A stretch of DNA of 64,000 nt from Butyriboletus loyo (lineage: Eukaryota; Basidiomycota; Agaricomycetes; Boletales; Boletaceae). Shown here piece by piece: positions 12,301 through 23,694 of the stretch. Below the pieces are notes generated by a model. It was not told where the DNA came from. It searched no databases and worked only from the letters and a program-made list of their open reading frames with translations. The position numbers were made by a program, and so were the translations under genes. Position 1 is the first letter of the stretch. Every line of letters begins with the position of its first letter. The stretch covers positions 145,403 through 209,402 of the forward strand of contig JBBPSI010000023.1 in assembly GCA_038093515.1 (NCBI GenBank). Reading direction: 5' to 3'.

Positions 12301-13604
12301 GGGAAGAGCATTGTCGAGCAAATTGGACAGCCTGATTATCAGGGATGGATGCGCAAGAAGGGCGACCACTATAGTTCCTGGAAGCTCCGGTACTTTATTA
12401 TCAAGGGACCGCATCTGTACATCTTGCGGAGTAACAGCAAGTCGGTAAGTCGATTTTAGGGAGCGAGATGTTGTCGCCGTTGGTTGCTCACGTTTTTGGT
12501 GCAGGAAACGAAGATCAAGGGATACGTCAATATCGTGGGCTACAAGGTCGTTGCGGATGAGAACGTTGACCCTGGCCGCTACGGATTCCGGATCGTCCAC
12601 GAGACAGACAAGACGCATTTCTTTAGTTCCGACGAACAAGCCGTCGTGCGTGAGTGGATGAAAGCCATCATGAAGGCCACCATCGGCAGAGACTACTCGA
12701 GTGCGTGCTGTCTACGACGTCGCTCGTGGCGATGCTCACGCGCTTTCACAGAACCCGTGGTGTCTTCTGTCAACATTCCTACCATACCACTTACGGTAGC
12801 ACAAGCGATGAACCCAGCCCCAAGACCACCTTCACCCACGGCGCGGGCCGCGACGCAAAAGGCTCTGCGGCGGGAGAATCCCAACCAACTCTCGACCCGC
12901 GATGCGCGCATTCTCATGGGATTGCCGTCCCCGGACAATGCTAACCGTATCGATGATGGACAGGAAGGCGAGGGAGGGAGGACCGAATCCTTTTTTGCAA
13001 ACCAACCTGCGGAAACGAGCGAAAACGGGTCGATGGCAAAGAATGCCAAGACTGTGCCACCTCGGCCGTCGAGAGAACCCCGTCGAGCGGGTGCGTCCAC
13101 TCGGGATTCGATGGATGTACGTTCCCTTTCTACATTCCTACCTTGGGGGTAAAGTGCGAGCTGACAACATTCCTATTCTCTTTTCAGCAGGCCACCCACA
13201 GTAGCCTCGTCGACTGGGCAAATTCACATTTACCGAGATCTCATCAGATGACGGATCCAGCCGGACCTTTGTTTGGGGGCCTCGCAATTCTTCGGCTTGC
13301 AGAAGACGTGATGGGCAAGTCTGCTTCGCCTTCGATTCCTGACTCGGCGTTCCCTTCTGGACCCAATGACGACAAACTCGATGGTTTATTCCGATTGTTC
13401 GACTTCCTCCTGGACAATGATGTCAAGATGGGATCTGTTAGTATCAACGACGTTCGGCAAGGCAAGCGGGACAAGTTGATGCAACTTCTCAGGGCACTCA
13501 AAGCCCGGGAAGATAGACGGAAGGAAATCTTGAAAAGTTTAGGGCAAGGGGCAATTCCAGGCGGTCCCGTCATAAACCCTCTTCAGCACTATTTGCTTCC
13601 GTGA
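9371..13604 (+). CDS. BOI-type polarity protein: SH3-SAM-PH with C-terminal CH-like domain
   Basis: The ATG at 9371 opens an SH3 domain (YVYALHNFVPEHEDEIAFEA...YDDGWWQ, then GRNVAGKVGLFPQSYT after an intron that starts at GTGAGC). A long Ser/Pro/Glu-rich disordered region follows. Next is a SAM domain (SSEWTVDEVVEWLKSKGFG...GDVLLELDINLLKAEIGI, about 10820-11070, split by one intron). More disordered sequence leads to a PH domain (PDYQGWMRKKGDHYSSWKLRYFII... to HFFSSDEQAVVREWMKAIM, about 12330-12690). After another spacer, the C-terminus SLVDWANSHLPRS...FGGLAILRLAED...SVSINDVRQGKRDKLMQLLRAL resembles a calponin-homology fold. Boi1/Boi2 link Cdc42, Bem1 and exocytosis at growth sites. The 3' part (from about 13103) is duplicated inverted at 17.3-17.8 kb. 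Confidence 0.85.
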
Positions 13605-14905
13605 ATTGAAAGGGATATCGCTGCCCCCAAGGTATCTGGTTTGTTTGATATTCTCGAGGTCGATGGACTCGACTAGTACGCTCATTCTGTATCTTGCAAC
13701 ATCATCTATTAACCATCACCTATAATGTCACCTGCACTCATTTGCTTTTTTTTTTGGCATGTTTCCGTTGGGATCCATTGACACGTTCCTTTTCGCTATT
13801 GTTTCTACGATAAAGGCATTTGTACACATTTATTTAGTATATTTGATGGAAATATGATTTATCGAAGGAACATCAGAGTTTGCTCGGCGTGCCCGAAACA
13901 GAGGCAGTCATTTTGGCATGTACGCCGGACGCTACCAATCGGTGTCGGGTGACGTTCCAGATCTGGGGGAGAAAGATGGGTAAAACCAGGACATACAAAG
14001 GATGTGATCAAAACCCCTACTTCACAGCGAGACGATATAACACGACTGCCGAGTGACATCGTGGTACTCACGATACGCAACCTGTCGTTCCTGGAGGGAA
14101 TGGGGTATCAGCGTACTCAAGGACCGACGCGTGCAGTGTGAAAAAGGAGGCGAACGTCACGGCGGGTGCATGGTATAGAATGTTGAGGGACTGCGAGACG
14201 CCCAGGTCACCTTCCCCCGTCGTCGCTAGCTTGAGAAGGGCGATGGGTACAGACGAACAGCTAGTTGGGAAGCGGGAAAAAAAAATGCAGAAGGGTCTCA
14301 GCAAGAAGGACGGTTCGGGGAGGGTTTGGAAATAGGCATCAGACACATACTTGTCGATGAGCATGGCGGAACAAGCGCCATGAATCGTTCCGCCTCCACT
14401 CAGCATATCTAAAAGATTTAATTAATTAAATATAACGGTAGCAAAAAGGTCAGCCATGGAATCGAGTGGACGAGTAAAACGACCGGTCCCCGAAATACGA
14501 AAGGAAGAGGATACACACCATCTTGGACGGTGATTTCGGCCACTACACGACCCTCCGGTTTCTCTGGTTCCTCTGCTTTGGGCACGATAGAGATTTCTGT
14601 CAATACGATCCGAGAGGTGATTTCGGGTTCGTATCCGTGCCTGCCTTTGGCGCTGATGAGGTCGAGGAGGGATTGTTTGAGTTCTTGGGATGCGTTTCCG
14701 CCGATGGTGGACGCGTTCATCCATTCTCGGGTATCTGGCATCTTGGAATTGGGGAAGGGGGAACAACAGAGTGAGGGTGGTGATGCGCGTCGGAGGTGCT
14801 TTATGAGAGCCTTGAAAATTCGAAAGGGGTACCCCCGGGCTTGGTGGATCACAGATATGCCACCTCTGCCTTTGCGGTAGACGCCAGTTCATGTCACGAG
14901 TCGCG
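13103..14905. repeat. Left arm of a large inverted duplication
   Basis: This segment reads as the reverse complement of 15988-17767, with only scattered mismatches and small indels. It covers the last BOI exons, the BOI 3' flank and a whole thioesterase gene. Similarity starts at GGATTCGATGGATGTACG (13103) and fades near 14850. The outermost piece (14810-14905) is also repeated inverted at 15425-15512. Confidence 0.85.
13873..14741 (-). CDS. Hotdog-fold acyl-CoA thioesterase, copy on left arm
   Basis: ATG 14741 begins MPDTREWMNAS...GGNASQELKQSLLDLISAKG, then SRIVLTEISIVPKAEEPEK and EGRVVAEITVQDG. After an intron comes DMLSGGGTIHGACSAMLIDK (the GGxxHG region typical of PaaI-type thioesterases), then GDLGVSQSLNILYHAPA, then LRIVSTTMSLGSRVISSRCE. 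The last exon reads IWNVTRHRLVASGVHAKMTA...SGTPSKL with stop TGA 13875-13873. Five or so exons are separated by introns of 60-130 bp. It lies tail to tail with the BOI gene (269 bp between stops). It is nearly identical to the copy at 16098-16998, so the duplication is recent or the copies are being homogenised. Confidence 0.85.
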
Positions 14906-14984
14906 ACCAGGGCAAGTGCATCATTCCTTAGGCGCTGCCCAGTCCGCCTCGCTTACCTCGTATACCTCGTGTAGGCTAGTTGTT

Positions 14985-15413
14985 CAGCATGGGTACGAAA
15001 ACGAGGGTTCGTCGGGCTTACCTGCCAGTAACTAGCACGCGTCATGTTGGAAGTTGTGCTAGAAATTTGGTGTCAACATTGGCAGTCCAGAGGATTGAGG
15101 ACCTCCTGTTGTACCTGAATCATAGACATAGATTATCAGATGGATTCGTCTTCACAATTCGACAATCAGTACACCGTGAGACCATGCTGGCGCCTTGCAT
15201 GCTTACTTGGCTGATAGCCTGGGGTACCCTTTATTTTTTTTTAGAGAGGCACAACGGTGTATGGCAACCGCCTAGGCTGGTTCCAGTACAGCATGCCGCC
15301 ACTAAAGAGGCGCTCAGACGGTGGTGTGAAATGCGGTCCAGGAATAACATTACCACTCTCCAGCCTGGAGGAAATCCATTTACGGAGACATCACGTGAGG
15401 AGCCTTTGACATT
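14985..15413 (+). repeat. Dispersed repeat R1, copy 1
   Basis: A 429-bp segment starting CAGCATGGGTACG and ending CCTTTGACATT. It matches 28238-28667 on the opposite strand, with scattered substitutions. It contains a T-tract following GGGGTACCC (around 15224-15243). Its short open frames are not conserved between copies, so it looks non-coding. No target duplication could be found, and it is not an obvious LTR. It occupies the centre of the inverted duplication. Confidence 0.85.
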
Positions 15414-15987
15414 CACAGAGACTCGTGACATGAGCCGGCATCTGCCGCAAAGACGGAGGTGGCATATCTGTGATCCACCAAGCCCGGGGGTACCCCTTTC
15501 GAATTTTCAAGTCGCGGCATATTCAGCGACGGGCGACGCCTGGCCATTCTGATAAGAATGACATTGCGCGAGTGTGAAATTGGAACAGACTCACGGGCTG
15601 GCTCTTGGTGGAGAATCGTGACGAAATGAATGCAGACATGGTGAACGGGGGCGAAGAGAAGGGAGAACGGTTCGAATGCTACTTCAAGTTATAGCTCTCG
15701 GGTGAAGCTGATCCCGACAAGGGCGAATTGAACGACTTCGCGCCGTTGATGGCCTGAGCCGAACAACGCCCAACCGCATTCTCATGCGGCGGCCCTCTTT
15801 GCTCCGACAACGTAATGCGCAGCGAGTAACTTAGAAAGTCATTGCATATCGTCCAGTAGACAGACGAGGAGTCGTTCGTGGTGTCCCCGGTGGTGACATG
15901 GTGCTGGGTAGCGGACAGTTATTTGCCATCAGATGTAGCTACAAAGTTGAAGGCCTTCACTGACCGGCGTTTCTGCGCTAATAGTAT
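15414..15987. other. Centre of inverted duplication, no gene
   Basis: 15425-15512 is a third, partial copy of the arm end (CGTGACATGAGCC... to ...CGAATTTTCAA). The rest (15513-15987) shows no coding segment or repeat I recognise. Confidence 0.5.
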
Positions 15988-16097
15988 AATCCACCAAGCT
16001 ACCAAACCCCTTTCGAATTTTCAAGGCCCCCGCTGTAAAGCACCTCCGACGCGCATCACCACCCTCACTCTGTTGTTCCCCCTCTCCCAATTCTAAG

Positions 16098-16998
16098 ATG
16101 CCAGATACCCGAGAGTGGATCGACGCATCCACCATCAGCGGAAACGCATCCCAAGAACTCAAACAATCCCTCCTCGACCTCATCAGCACCAAAGGCAGGC
16201 ACGGATACGAACCCGAAATCACCTCTCGGATCGTATTGACAGAAATCTCTATCGTGCCCAAGGCAGAGGAACCAGAGAGACCGGAGGGTCGTGTAGTGGC
16301 CGAAATCACCGTCCAAGATGGTGTGTATCGTCTTGTTCTTGTTCTTGTTCTTTTCCTTCCCTTCGTATTTCGGGACGGTCGTTTCGTTCTTACAATAAAC
16401 CCATCCACTCGATTCAATGGCTGACCTTTTGCTACCGTTATATTTAATTAATTTTAATTTTTAGATATGCTGAATGGAGGCGGAACAATTCATGGCGCTT
16501 GTTCAGCCATGCTCATCGACAAGTGTGTGTCTGATGCCTATTTCCAAACCCTCCCCGAACCGTCCTTTTTGCTGAGAGTCTTATGCATTTTTTTCCCGCT
16601 TCCCAACCAGCTGTTCGTCTATACCCATCGCCCTTCTCAAGCTAGCAACGACGGGGAAAGGTGACCTGGGCGTCTCGCAGTCCCTCAACATTCTATACCA
16701 TGCACCCGCCGTGACGTTCGCCTCCTTTTTCACACTGCACGCGTCGGTCCTTGAGTACGCTGATACCCCATTCCCTCCAGGAACGACAGGTTGCGTATTG
16801 TGAGTACCACGATATCACTCGGCAGTCGTATTATATCGTCTCGCTGTGAAGTAGGGGTTTTGATCACATCCTTTGTATGTCCTGGTTTCACCCATCTTTC
16901 TCCCCCAGATCTGGAACATCACCCGACACCGATTGGTAGCGTCCGGCGTACATGCCAAAATGACTGCCTCTGTTTCGGGCACGCCGAGCAAACTCTGA
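16098..16998 (+). CDS. Hotdog-fold acyl-CoA thioesterase, copy on right arm
   Basis: MPDTREWIDASTISGNASQE (ATG 16098) with the same exon order as the 13873-14741 gene: GRVVAEITVQDG, then an intron, then DMLNGGGTIHGACSAMLIDK, later SLNILYHAPA and LRIVSTTISLGSRIISSRCE. The final exon is IWNITRHRLVASGVHAKM...GTPSKL with TGA at 16996-16998. All splice signals and the reading frame are kept, so it is probably functional. Differences from the left copy are few: M/I and N/D near residue 8, G/S in GGNAS, A/T in SAKG and K/R in EKPEG. The region upstream of its ATG matches its twin for only about 100 bp, so the two copies may be driven by different promoters. Confidence 0.83.
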
Positions 16999-17266
16999 TG
17001 TCCCTTCGATAAATCATATTTCCATCAAATATACTAAATAAATGTGTACAAACGCCTATATCGTAGAAACAAGAGCGAAAAGGAACGTGTCAATGGATCC
17101 CAACGGAACATGCAAAAAAAAAAGAGTAAATGAGTGCAGGTGACATTATAGGTGATGGTTAATAGATGATGTTGCAAGACACAGAATGAGCGTACTAGTC
17201 GAGTCCATCGACCTCGAGAATATCAAACAAACCAGATACCTTGGGGGCAGCGATATCCCTTTCAAT

Positions 17267-17765
17267 TCACGGAACCAAACAGTGCCGAAGAGGGTTTATG
17301 ACGGGTCCGCCTGGAATTGCCCCTTGCCCTAAACTTTTCAAAATTTCCTTCCGTCTATTCTCCCAGGCTTTGAGTGCCCTGAGAAGTTGCATCAACTTGT
17401 CCCGCTTGCCTTGCCGAACGTCGTTGATACTAACAGATCCCATCTTGACATCATTGTCCAGGAGGAAGTCGAACAATCGGAATAAACCATCGAGTTTGTC
17501 GTCGTTGGGTCCGGGGGGGAACGCAGAGTCAGGAATCGAGGGCGAAGCAGACTTGCCCATCACGTCTTCTGCAAGCCGAAGAATTGCGAGGCCCCCAAAC
17601 AAAGGTCCGGCTGGATCCGTCATCTGATGAGATCTCGGTAATGTGAATTTGCCCAGTCAACGAGGCTATTGTGGGTGGCCTGCTGAAAAGAGAATAGGAA
17701 TGTTGTCGGTTCGCACTTTACCCCCAAGGTAGGAACATAGGAAGGGAACGCACATCTATCGAATC
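17267..17765 (-). pseudogene. Truncated 3' fragment of the BOI-type gene (CH-like domain only)
   Basis: An inverted copy of the last exon of the 9371-13604 gene plus its preceding intron and part of the exon before. It reads LVDWANSHLPRSHQMTDPAG... to ...VINPLRHCLVP, stop TGA 17269-17267. No SH3, SAM or PH sequence and no promoter come with it. The open frame is intact and keeps a Trp (LRALKAWENRRK) where the full gene has Arg (ALKAREDRRK). It is most likely a non-functional by-product of the inverted duplication. Confidence 0.75.
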
Positions 17766-17829
17766 CAAACACCGCCCAGCCACAACGCAACATTTGGATT
17801 GGTCAAGACTCCCAGCTATGTTATGTAGG

Positions 17830-17931
17830 CATGTGACCCAGTGTATGCTCACATGACATCACATGACCTGTTGAGATTCTAATCACATGATTGCACATGA
17901 TCTAAGAGTGATCATGTGATCTGCTTACATC
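17830..17931. repeat. Cluster of CACATGA / TCATGTG motifs
   Basis: Within about 100 bp there are six occurrences of the heptamer on either strand (CATGTGA, then four CACATGA in two close pairs, then TCATGTGA). The nearby LTRs contain the same core (for example GGTCACATGACT). Confidence 0.6.
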
Positions 17932-18951
17932 ACTATTCTACCTGAGGCACAACTAGCCTATCCAAGGTAAGCAAGGTAAGCAAGGCAGACTGGACAGCAG
18001 TAATTATTGTCTGTGAATATTGCACACTGATGTTTTCTCAATCATGACAGATACAGATGACTAGGAGTAGGTACAAATGAATGTGAATGATAGAAGCATA
18101 AGTGGGCAAAAGCCTGAGGCACTGCCAGAAAGAGCCAGCTGCATTCCTGAATGTAAGGAGCCTGTGATGCATGCAGCTGTGCTCCACCTGGATGTGAAGG
18201 AAAAGGCTTACCTCAGTGAATTGGCAGCATGATGTGATGATTGAGCTGTACTGCTGTGCCAGGGTGCTTGTGCAAGCAGGGGGCAAGGATGAGGGCATGG
18301 TGGCAAAGGTAAAGAGTGAATGATTCACCCAACCACCAATCCATTGTCTTGACAATGTTGAACAGAATACCTTGTAGCAGGTAGTGCAGGGTGCCCCCTA
18401 TGCATAGACTATGCCCTTTGAGGTTCAGGAGGTTGTATTGCTGTATCAAGCTTTTTATGTGGTTGGTAACTTCTGCTTTAGTGAGGGGGCACAAGCCTTT
18501 GGAGTGCAGGATTTAGTGGCTGTGCATTCAGGAATGCAGATTTTGATGGACTCTTAGATTCCTACTATACCACCTTGAACTTTGGCCTTTTATATTGAAT
18601 GGCAAGTCTGAAGATCTGACAGTTGGAGGGGTATTATCGGAGTTGAATCAGCAGTATTTGGAGGGTGTTGTCTTGTATTCAAGCAAGCAATAAATCCTGA
18701 GACCTTCCTGAAATTCCGAAAAATGAAAGTTTGAATTTTGCAACTGGATAACTTGGGATGGATTCTAAGCATTCATACAAGTTGAATGCTATCGTTTTTA
18801 ACAAATTCTGATGTTGCATTGAGCAGCTATGAGTGACTGAAGATGAGGTCTATTTTTCAGTGATTTTCCCACATGGCCAAGTTGCCTGAAATCTTAAGAA
18901 TGAGTGGGCAACCATTGAGTTTGAAAGAGAATCCCGATGCTTATTTTGGGT

Positions 18952-18990
18952 GTTTTGACTATTTTGACTATTTTGACTATTTTGACTATC
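18952..18990. repeat. Short tandem repeat, unit TATTTTGAC(T)
   Basis: Four near-perfect units of TTTTGACTAT in tandem, no coding role seen. Confidence 0.75.
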
Positions 18991-19823
18991 TCGGGTGGCC
19001 CATGTGTTTTGCCTTTTTTGGACAAAGAAAACCATGTGGCTCAGCTGAACACAGATTCCTGTGATAAATGTTGCCATGGGAAAGAAATTTCCTTTTTTGT
19101 CAATCTTGCACACTGAAGCATATGCATGCAAGCCTGAGCAGAGCAGCTCCCTCTTTCTCCCTCCCTCTCCTGCTGCTCCTTTCCCATCCATCCATCTCCT
19201 CTTCTCTACTGCTTGCAAAGCTGATCCACAGGCTTAATGGGTGCACTGCCACTTCCTGCAGTTTTCATTTTCATTACACCCACTGCCTTTAGGGTGTGAT
19301 CCTGTGGGCAACCATATCACTCAAGCTTTATTTCCATGCAGACAAATTTTCAAAGTCCCTCCTTGAAATGATTACCACACAGGGGTCATGCCCTGTTTGT
19401 GAAGTATCAACTCCATCAGGGGGACTGAGACATATATAAATAAATAAATTAGTGTCAGTAGTAACTGTATACTAGAATAATCTGGGTTGGCTATTGACCA
19501 GATATCTACATAGATAGTTACATATCCCTACATCCTTATCATGTCAACCCCCACAACCTCACCCCAGTGTGCTCAAAATGCTTCTTTTCAAGCTGAGCAT
19601 AATCAGCATGTTTTGGGTTCTTCACCATTTCATCACCAGCCAAACCCTGCTGCTCTGATTGTAAGTCACCTAATCTTATTGTATAATATGAAATAAAATG
19701 CTAAGCATATACAAATTCTAGAATAATCCCCCAATACCAATTCCTGGCATTCCTCCTCCTATGAATGTATTATCACCACCACCACCACCACCTCAGCCAT
19801 TCCAGTTTCAGCAAGGTCCTCAG

Positions 19824-20251
19824 TGTTACGGTAGTGGTATACTTTTTCTCTCCACTACCACTTGGACTACTTCATTCGCCTAGCCTTTTGCTAGTGCCTT
19901 TTGAACGGCACAAGCCATTCTAGCTTAGTCATCATTTCTCGCACATGGACACCATTTCTCTCATACTCTGGAAGCTTCCAGAGTATTCCTTCCTCATTTT
20001 GTCTTTTCGCTCTTGCGACTCGATTGGGAGCATGGTCTGTGCACAGACCCCACCAGTATATAAACCCAACCGTTACACACTTGTAACTTATCTAGTTCTA
20101 CGCAGTTCACTGCTAGCAATTAGTTTCTTTCCAGACTCTTAGTGTGCGCACTAAGACATAGTCTGAAACCCAGCTCAGAAACATTTCACGAGTCCTGCGG
20201 CTACTCCAGAGTGCCGCCTCGCTATTCTAATTGTTAGCGCCCAGCATAACA
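19824..20251 (+). mobile_element. Solo LTR, family E
   Basis: 428 bp, TGTTACGG...GCATAACA, flanked by the 5-bp target duplication CTCAG (19819-19823 and 20252-20256). Same family as the 5' LTR of the gypsy element at 57779. It carries the palindrome GGTCTGTGCACAGACC (20034-20049), TATAAA at 20059 and ATCTAGTTCT at 20090, the predicted transcript 5' end. Confidence 0.9.
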
Positions 20252-20708
20252 CTCAGCATCCACCTTATTCCATGAGATTTCATCAGCCTCCTCCACTTCA
20301 GAATGTTCCTCAAATGGGTAGGGTGGACTACAATGCTTGCTTGCTGAAGGGATTTAATAGCACTCGTCAGAGGAGACACAACCAACGACACGGTCATTCT
20401 TCTGTCCAGCCTGCTGCTACTGCTCAAGCTGATCCTGCACTACCTCCTCTACAACCTCTCCCATATCAGCATAGCATTGATTTCAATCAGGAGAGGGACC
20501 AACAGGCTTTGTAAGCCCAGCAAGAACAGGTATATGTTCAGTTTATGAGATTTCAACAACAAGAACAGGAACAGTTACATTTGGAGCAATTACAACAACA
20601 ATATCTGCAGAGACAAGAAGTAGAACATCAAAGGCTTTCAGAAATGGAAAGGCAGGCTTTACAGCAGCAGAAGATAGACCATCAGAGATGTTTTGAAGAA
20701 CAGCAACA

Positions 20709-21715
20709 TGTTATAATTGTATCTCTTATAACTATCTTTTGCGTTCAGACTTCGTCATATTTGTTATAATCATAACATTTATTCTTACACTTTCACTTCA
20801 GACTTAGTCGTTTTCACTTTCAAAGGTCACGTGACATAGCGCACGTGATTGTGGGAACTTACATGTGATCTCTTGCTGACTAAGCATATGATGTCATGGC
20901 CTAGACCAGGCCTAGACTCTATGACGTCACGACACATGTATTTAATCTCCGTTTACTTCTCTTCTTTATGATCCCCGCGCCTCGTGTGGTTAATCACCGT
21001 TGCGCTTCTCTTCTTTAGTCTATCCATGTATAGTAGTTCATCTCACGCACAGCATGGTCTGTGCGCACTTCTGTACAATATATAAAGGCTCGTGGTTAGA
21101 CTAGGATTCCCTAGTTTTAACCACTTGTCTATTCGCTGGCAACAGTTGAGGATTAAGCTAAAGCTCCTTGATCATATCTTGCCTGTGCTTTGTGTAGCGC
21201 AGCAACTGTGGTGGACCCTGTGTGACAGAGTATTCATACTGGCATTCGACCGTGCGTTGCTTGCGTAACAATATTTCTCTTTCAAAGGTCATGTGACTTC
21301 GCGCATGTGATTGTGGGATTATACATGTGACCACAGGCTGACTAAGCATATGATGTCATGGTCCAGACTGGCCCAGACTCTATGACATCACGCCTCATGT
21401 ATTTAATCTCCGTTTGCTTCTCTTCCTTTTGATCGCCGTCAACTTCTATTTCCCATCATTGTCGACTCATGACTTCTTCGTATATACATGTATAGTAACT
21501 AGTCTCACGCACTGCATGGTCTGTGCGCATTCCTTTGTAATATAAAAGGGCTCGTGGTTGCAGCTAGGATTCCCTAGCTTTAACCACTTGTCTATTCACT
21601 GGCAACAGTTGAGAGATTAAGGTCTAAGCTATTCCTCATTACCATCGCCAGTACTTGTGTAGTACTGCAACAGTTGCGGAACCCCGTGTGCCTTGATAAC
21701 TTCATTGTCATAACA
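20709..21715 (+). mobile_element. Solo LTR, family B, split by a nested family A LTR
   Basis: Begins TGTTATAATTG (20709) and ends GTCATAACA (21715), with target duplication CAACA (20704-20708 and 21716-21720). The family A LTR at 20762-21270 is inserted 53 bp from its start. Both halves together match the family B copy at 23695-24183. GGTCTGTGC lies at 21518 and TATAAA at 21541. Confidence 0.88.
20762..21270 (+). mobile_element. Solo LTR, family A, nested inside family B
   Basis: 509 bp, TGTTATAATC...TGCGTAACA, with 5-bp duplication ATATT (20757-20761 and 21271-21275) of family B sequence. It contains paired CACGTG sites (GGTCACGTGAC, GCACGTGATTG), CRE-like ATGATGTCAT and ATGACGTCAC sites, GGTCTGTGC at 21056 and TATAAA at 21081. 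Confidence 0.9.
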
Positions 21716-21944
21716 CAACAAGCTCTATACCAACAGGAGGAGGAGCATCAGAGACATTTTGAACAAAAACAACAAGCTCTATGTCAGCAGGAGGTGGAGC
21801 ATGAGATTCAGGAGCAAAATGAAATACAGCAAATACAACAGCTGTCTCAAGCTTTACTTTCAGAAGCCCTTGGTGAACATAGTCAATGCTCAGCAGAACA
21901 ATATGAGCAAGATCAACAGAGACTATAACATGGTTTCAATTCTG

Positions 21945-21981
21945 GCTCTCCTCCTCCTTTTCCTTCCCCTTCCCCTTCCCC
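21945..21981. repeat. Polypyrimidine microsatellite in Helitron coding region
   Basis: A TCCTCC/CCTTCC-type tract that would encode the Pro/Ser-rich segment PPPFPSPSPSP of the Helitron protein. Confidence 0.6.
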
Positions 21982-22889
21982 TAGGTTATCTGTAGCCAGA
22001 AGTCCTACACCAGGTCCTGCTCCAAGATCTCCCATTCCATCTCCCCATCCAAGTCCATTTCCTGATCCCAATCCCAATTCTTCTGATTATAGCTCTAGTG
22101 ACTCAGAGCATTCCATTAATCCTCAGCCTCTCCATTGCATTCCACCTGGTGGCAGAATATACACTGAACCTGTCCTGGTCTACTCTCTTGGTCAAATGAA
22201 CATCCAATGTGCCAACTGCCATGCCCTTTATTTTATTTCTGAAAAATTGTCCAATTCCAGTCTTCACAATCCTCACTTTGGAACATGCTGTCTTCAAGGT
22301 CAAGTTGTTCTTCCTCCCATACAGCAATGGCCATGTATTCTACAGGATCTCTTTGATGATCCTTAAGATCACAGAGAGTTTAGAAAGAAAATCAGACAAT
22401 ACAACAATGCTTTGGCATTTACTTCTGTGAGTGCTAATGTGGACAACCAAATGGTTCAAGGTTCTGGATCAAATGCTTTTCACATTCATGGTACACTTCA
22501 CCACCTCATGGGTGCCCTCATGCCACTAGATGGAATACAGCCCTCCTATGCTCAGCTCTACATCTATGATCCACAGGAGGCAACTGATAGACATGTTCAA
22601 TGCAATCCTCAACTGGATGGTGCCATATTGCTGGATTTGCATACCACCCTTAGGGACATTCATCCATATGCTCCTGTTTACAAGCAGGCATATGAAATCA
22701 TGCAGGTCAGTATCAATTGATCTCTCTCTTTCTAATAGACATATTTATAATATAATATAGGCCAAACCTGCAGAGGAGCATACTGATGTTCACATGAGAC
22801 TTTGCTTGCAACAGGCAGCTGATGTAAGGAGATACAACCTGCCTACTGTTGAAGAGATAGCTGCCATAATTCCTGGAGATGGTTCAGAG

Positions 22890-23407
22890 TGTTGCGAAGG
22901 CAACGCGCAGTCGAATGCTAGCACGTAGTACCCAGCCACAAGCGGTCCACAACAGTTTCAGGTATACACAAGTACCTGGCAGAGATGAACTGGAGTCTCA
23001 ACTTAATCCTCAACTGTTGCCAGCGAATAGACAAGTGGTTAAAACTAGGGAATCCTAGTCTAACCACGAGCCTTTTTATATTGTACAAGGATGCGCACAG
23101 ACCATGCTGTGCGTGTGAGGAATTACTATACATGGCTAGACTAAAGAAGAGAAGCGCAACGGTGATTAACCACACGAGGCGCGGGGATCAAAAAGAAGAG
23201 AAGTAAACGGAGATTAAATACATGTGTCGTGACGTCATAGAGTCTAGGCCTGGTCTAGGCCATGACATCATATGCTTAGTCAGCAAGAGATCACATGTAA
23301 GTTCCCACGATCACGTGTGCTATGTCACGTGACCTTTGAAGTTGAAAACGACTAAGTCCGAAGTGAAAGTGTACGAAGTGTACGAATAAAATGTTATGAT
23401 TATAACA
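22890..23407 (-). mobile_element. Solo LTR, family A, reverse orientation
   Basis: 518 bp, with target duplication CAGAG (22885-22889 and 23408-23412). Removing it joins the Helitron frame from GDGSE to NVRVQCD. GGTCTGTGC starts at 23103 on the minus strand, TATAAA at 23080. Confidence 0.92.
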
Positions 23408-23694
23408 CAGAGAATGTTAGAGTGCAGTGTGACATCATTCTATGCCTTCAAGGTGGTGGTCTATATCATATCAGCAACCTCCATACCTTCTATCTTCCTC
23501 TTCACTATGTCCTTTTCTTTCCACATGGAGAGGAGGGCTGGCATCTGGATATTCCACTTCAGCTACACAATGATCATCCACATCACTCCAAGAAGGTCAC
23601 TCAGCTGCTTTCATATGCCTATAGGTTGCATATTCATCCACCAGCATTTGAGCCATCCAATCTCTTCAAAGGAGGAAGACTATTCCAGCAGTTG

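Larger units (their letters stand above)
15988..17767. repeat. Right arm of the large inverted duplication
   Basis: Reverse-complement partner of 13103-14850. It ends at 17767, where CGAATCC gives way to unrelated sequence while the left arm continues into upstream BOI exons. The first thioesterase intron here carries extra GTTCTT units (about 16330-16355) absent from the left arm. Confidence 0.85.
17768..19540. other. AT-richer non-genic region before the Helitron gene
   Basis: No supportable coding exon. It contains a cluster of CACATGA/TCATGTG motifs (17830-17931), a 10-bp tandem repeat of TATTTTGAC type (18952-18990) and pyrimidine-rich stretches near 19145-19210. Base composition and codon-like patterns differ from the gene-rich blocks. 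It may hold the Helitron 5' terminus, which I could not place. Confidence 0.5.

Noticed and set aside
14985..15413. R1 as a solo LTR
   Set aside because: Ends do not form TG...CA in both copies and no target duplication could be matched.
20545..20708. Gln-rich coiled-coil as a separate gene
   Set aside because: It is continuous with the Helitron frame on both sides of the family B LTR and shares its codon use.
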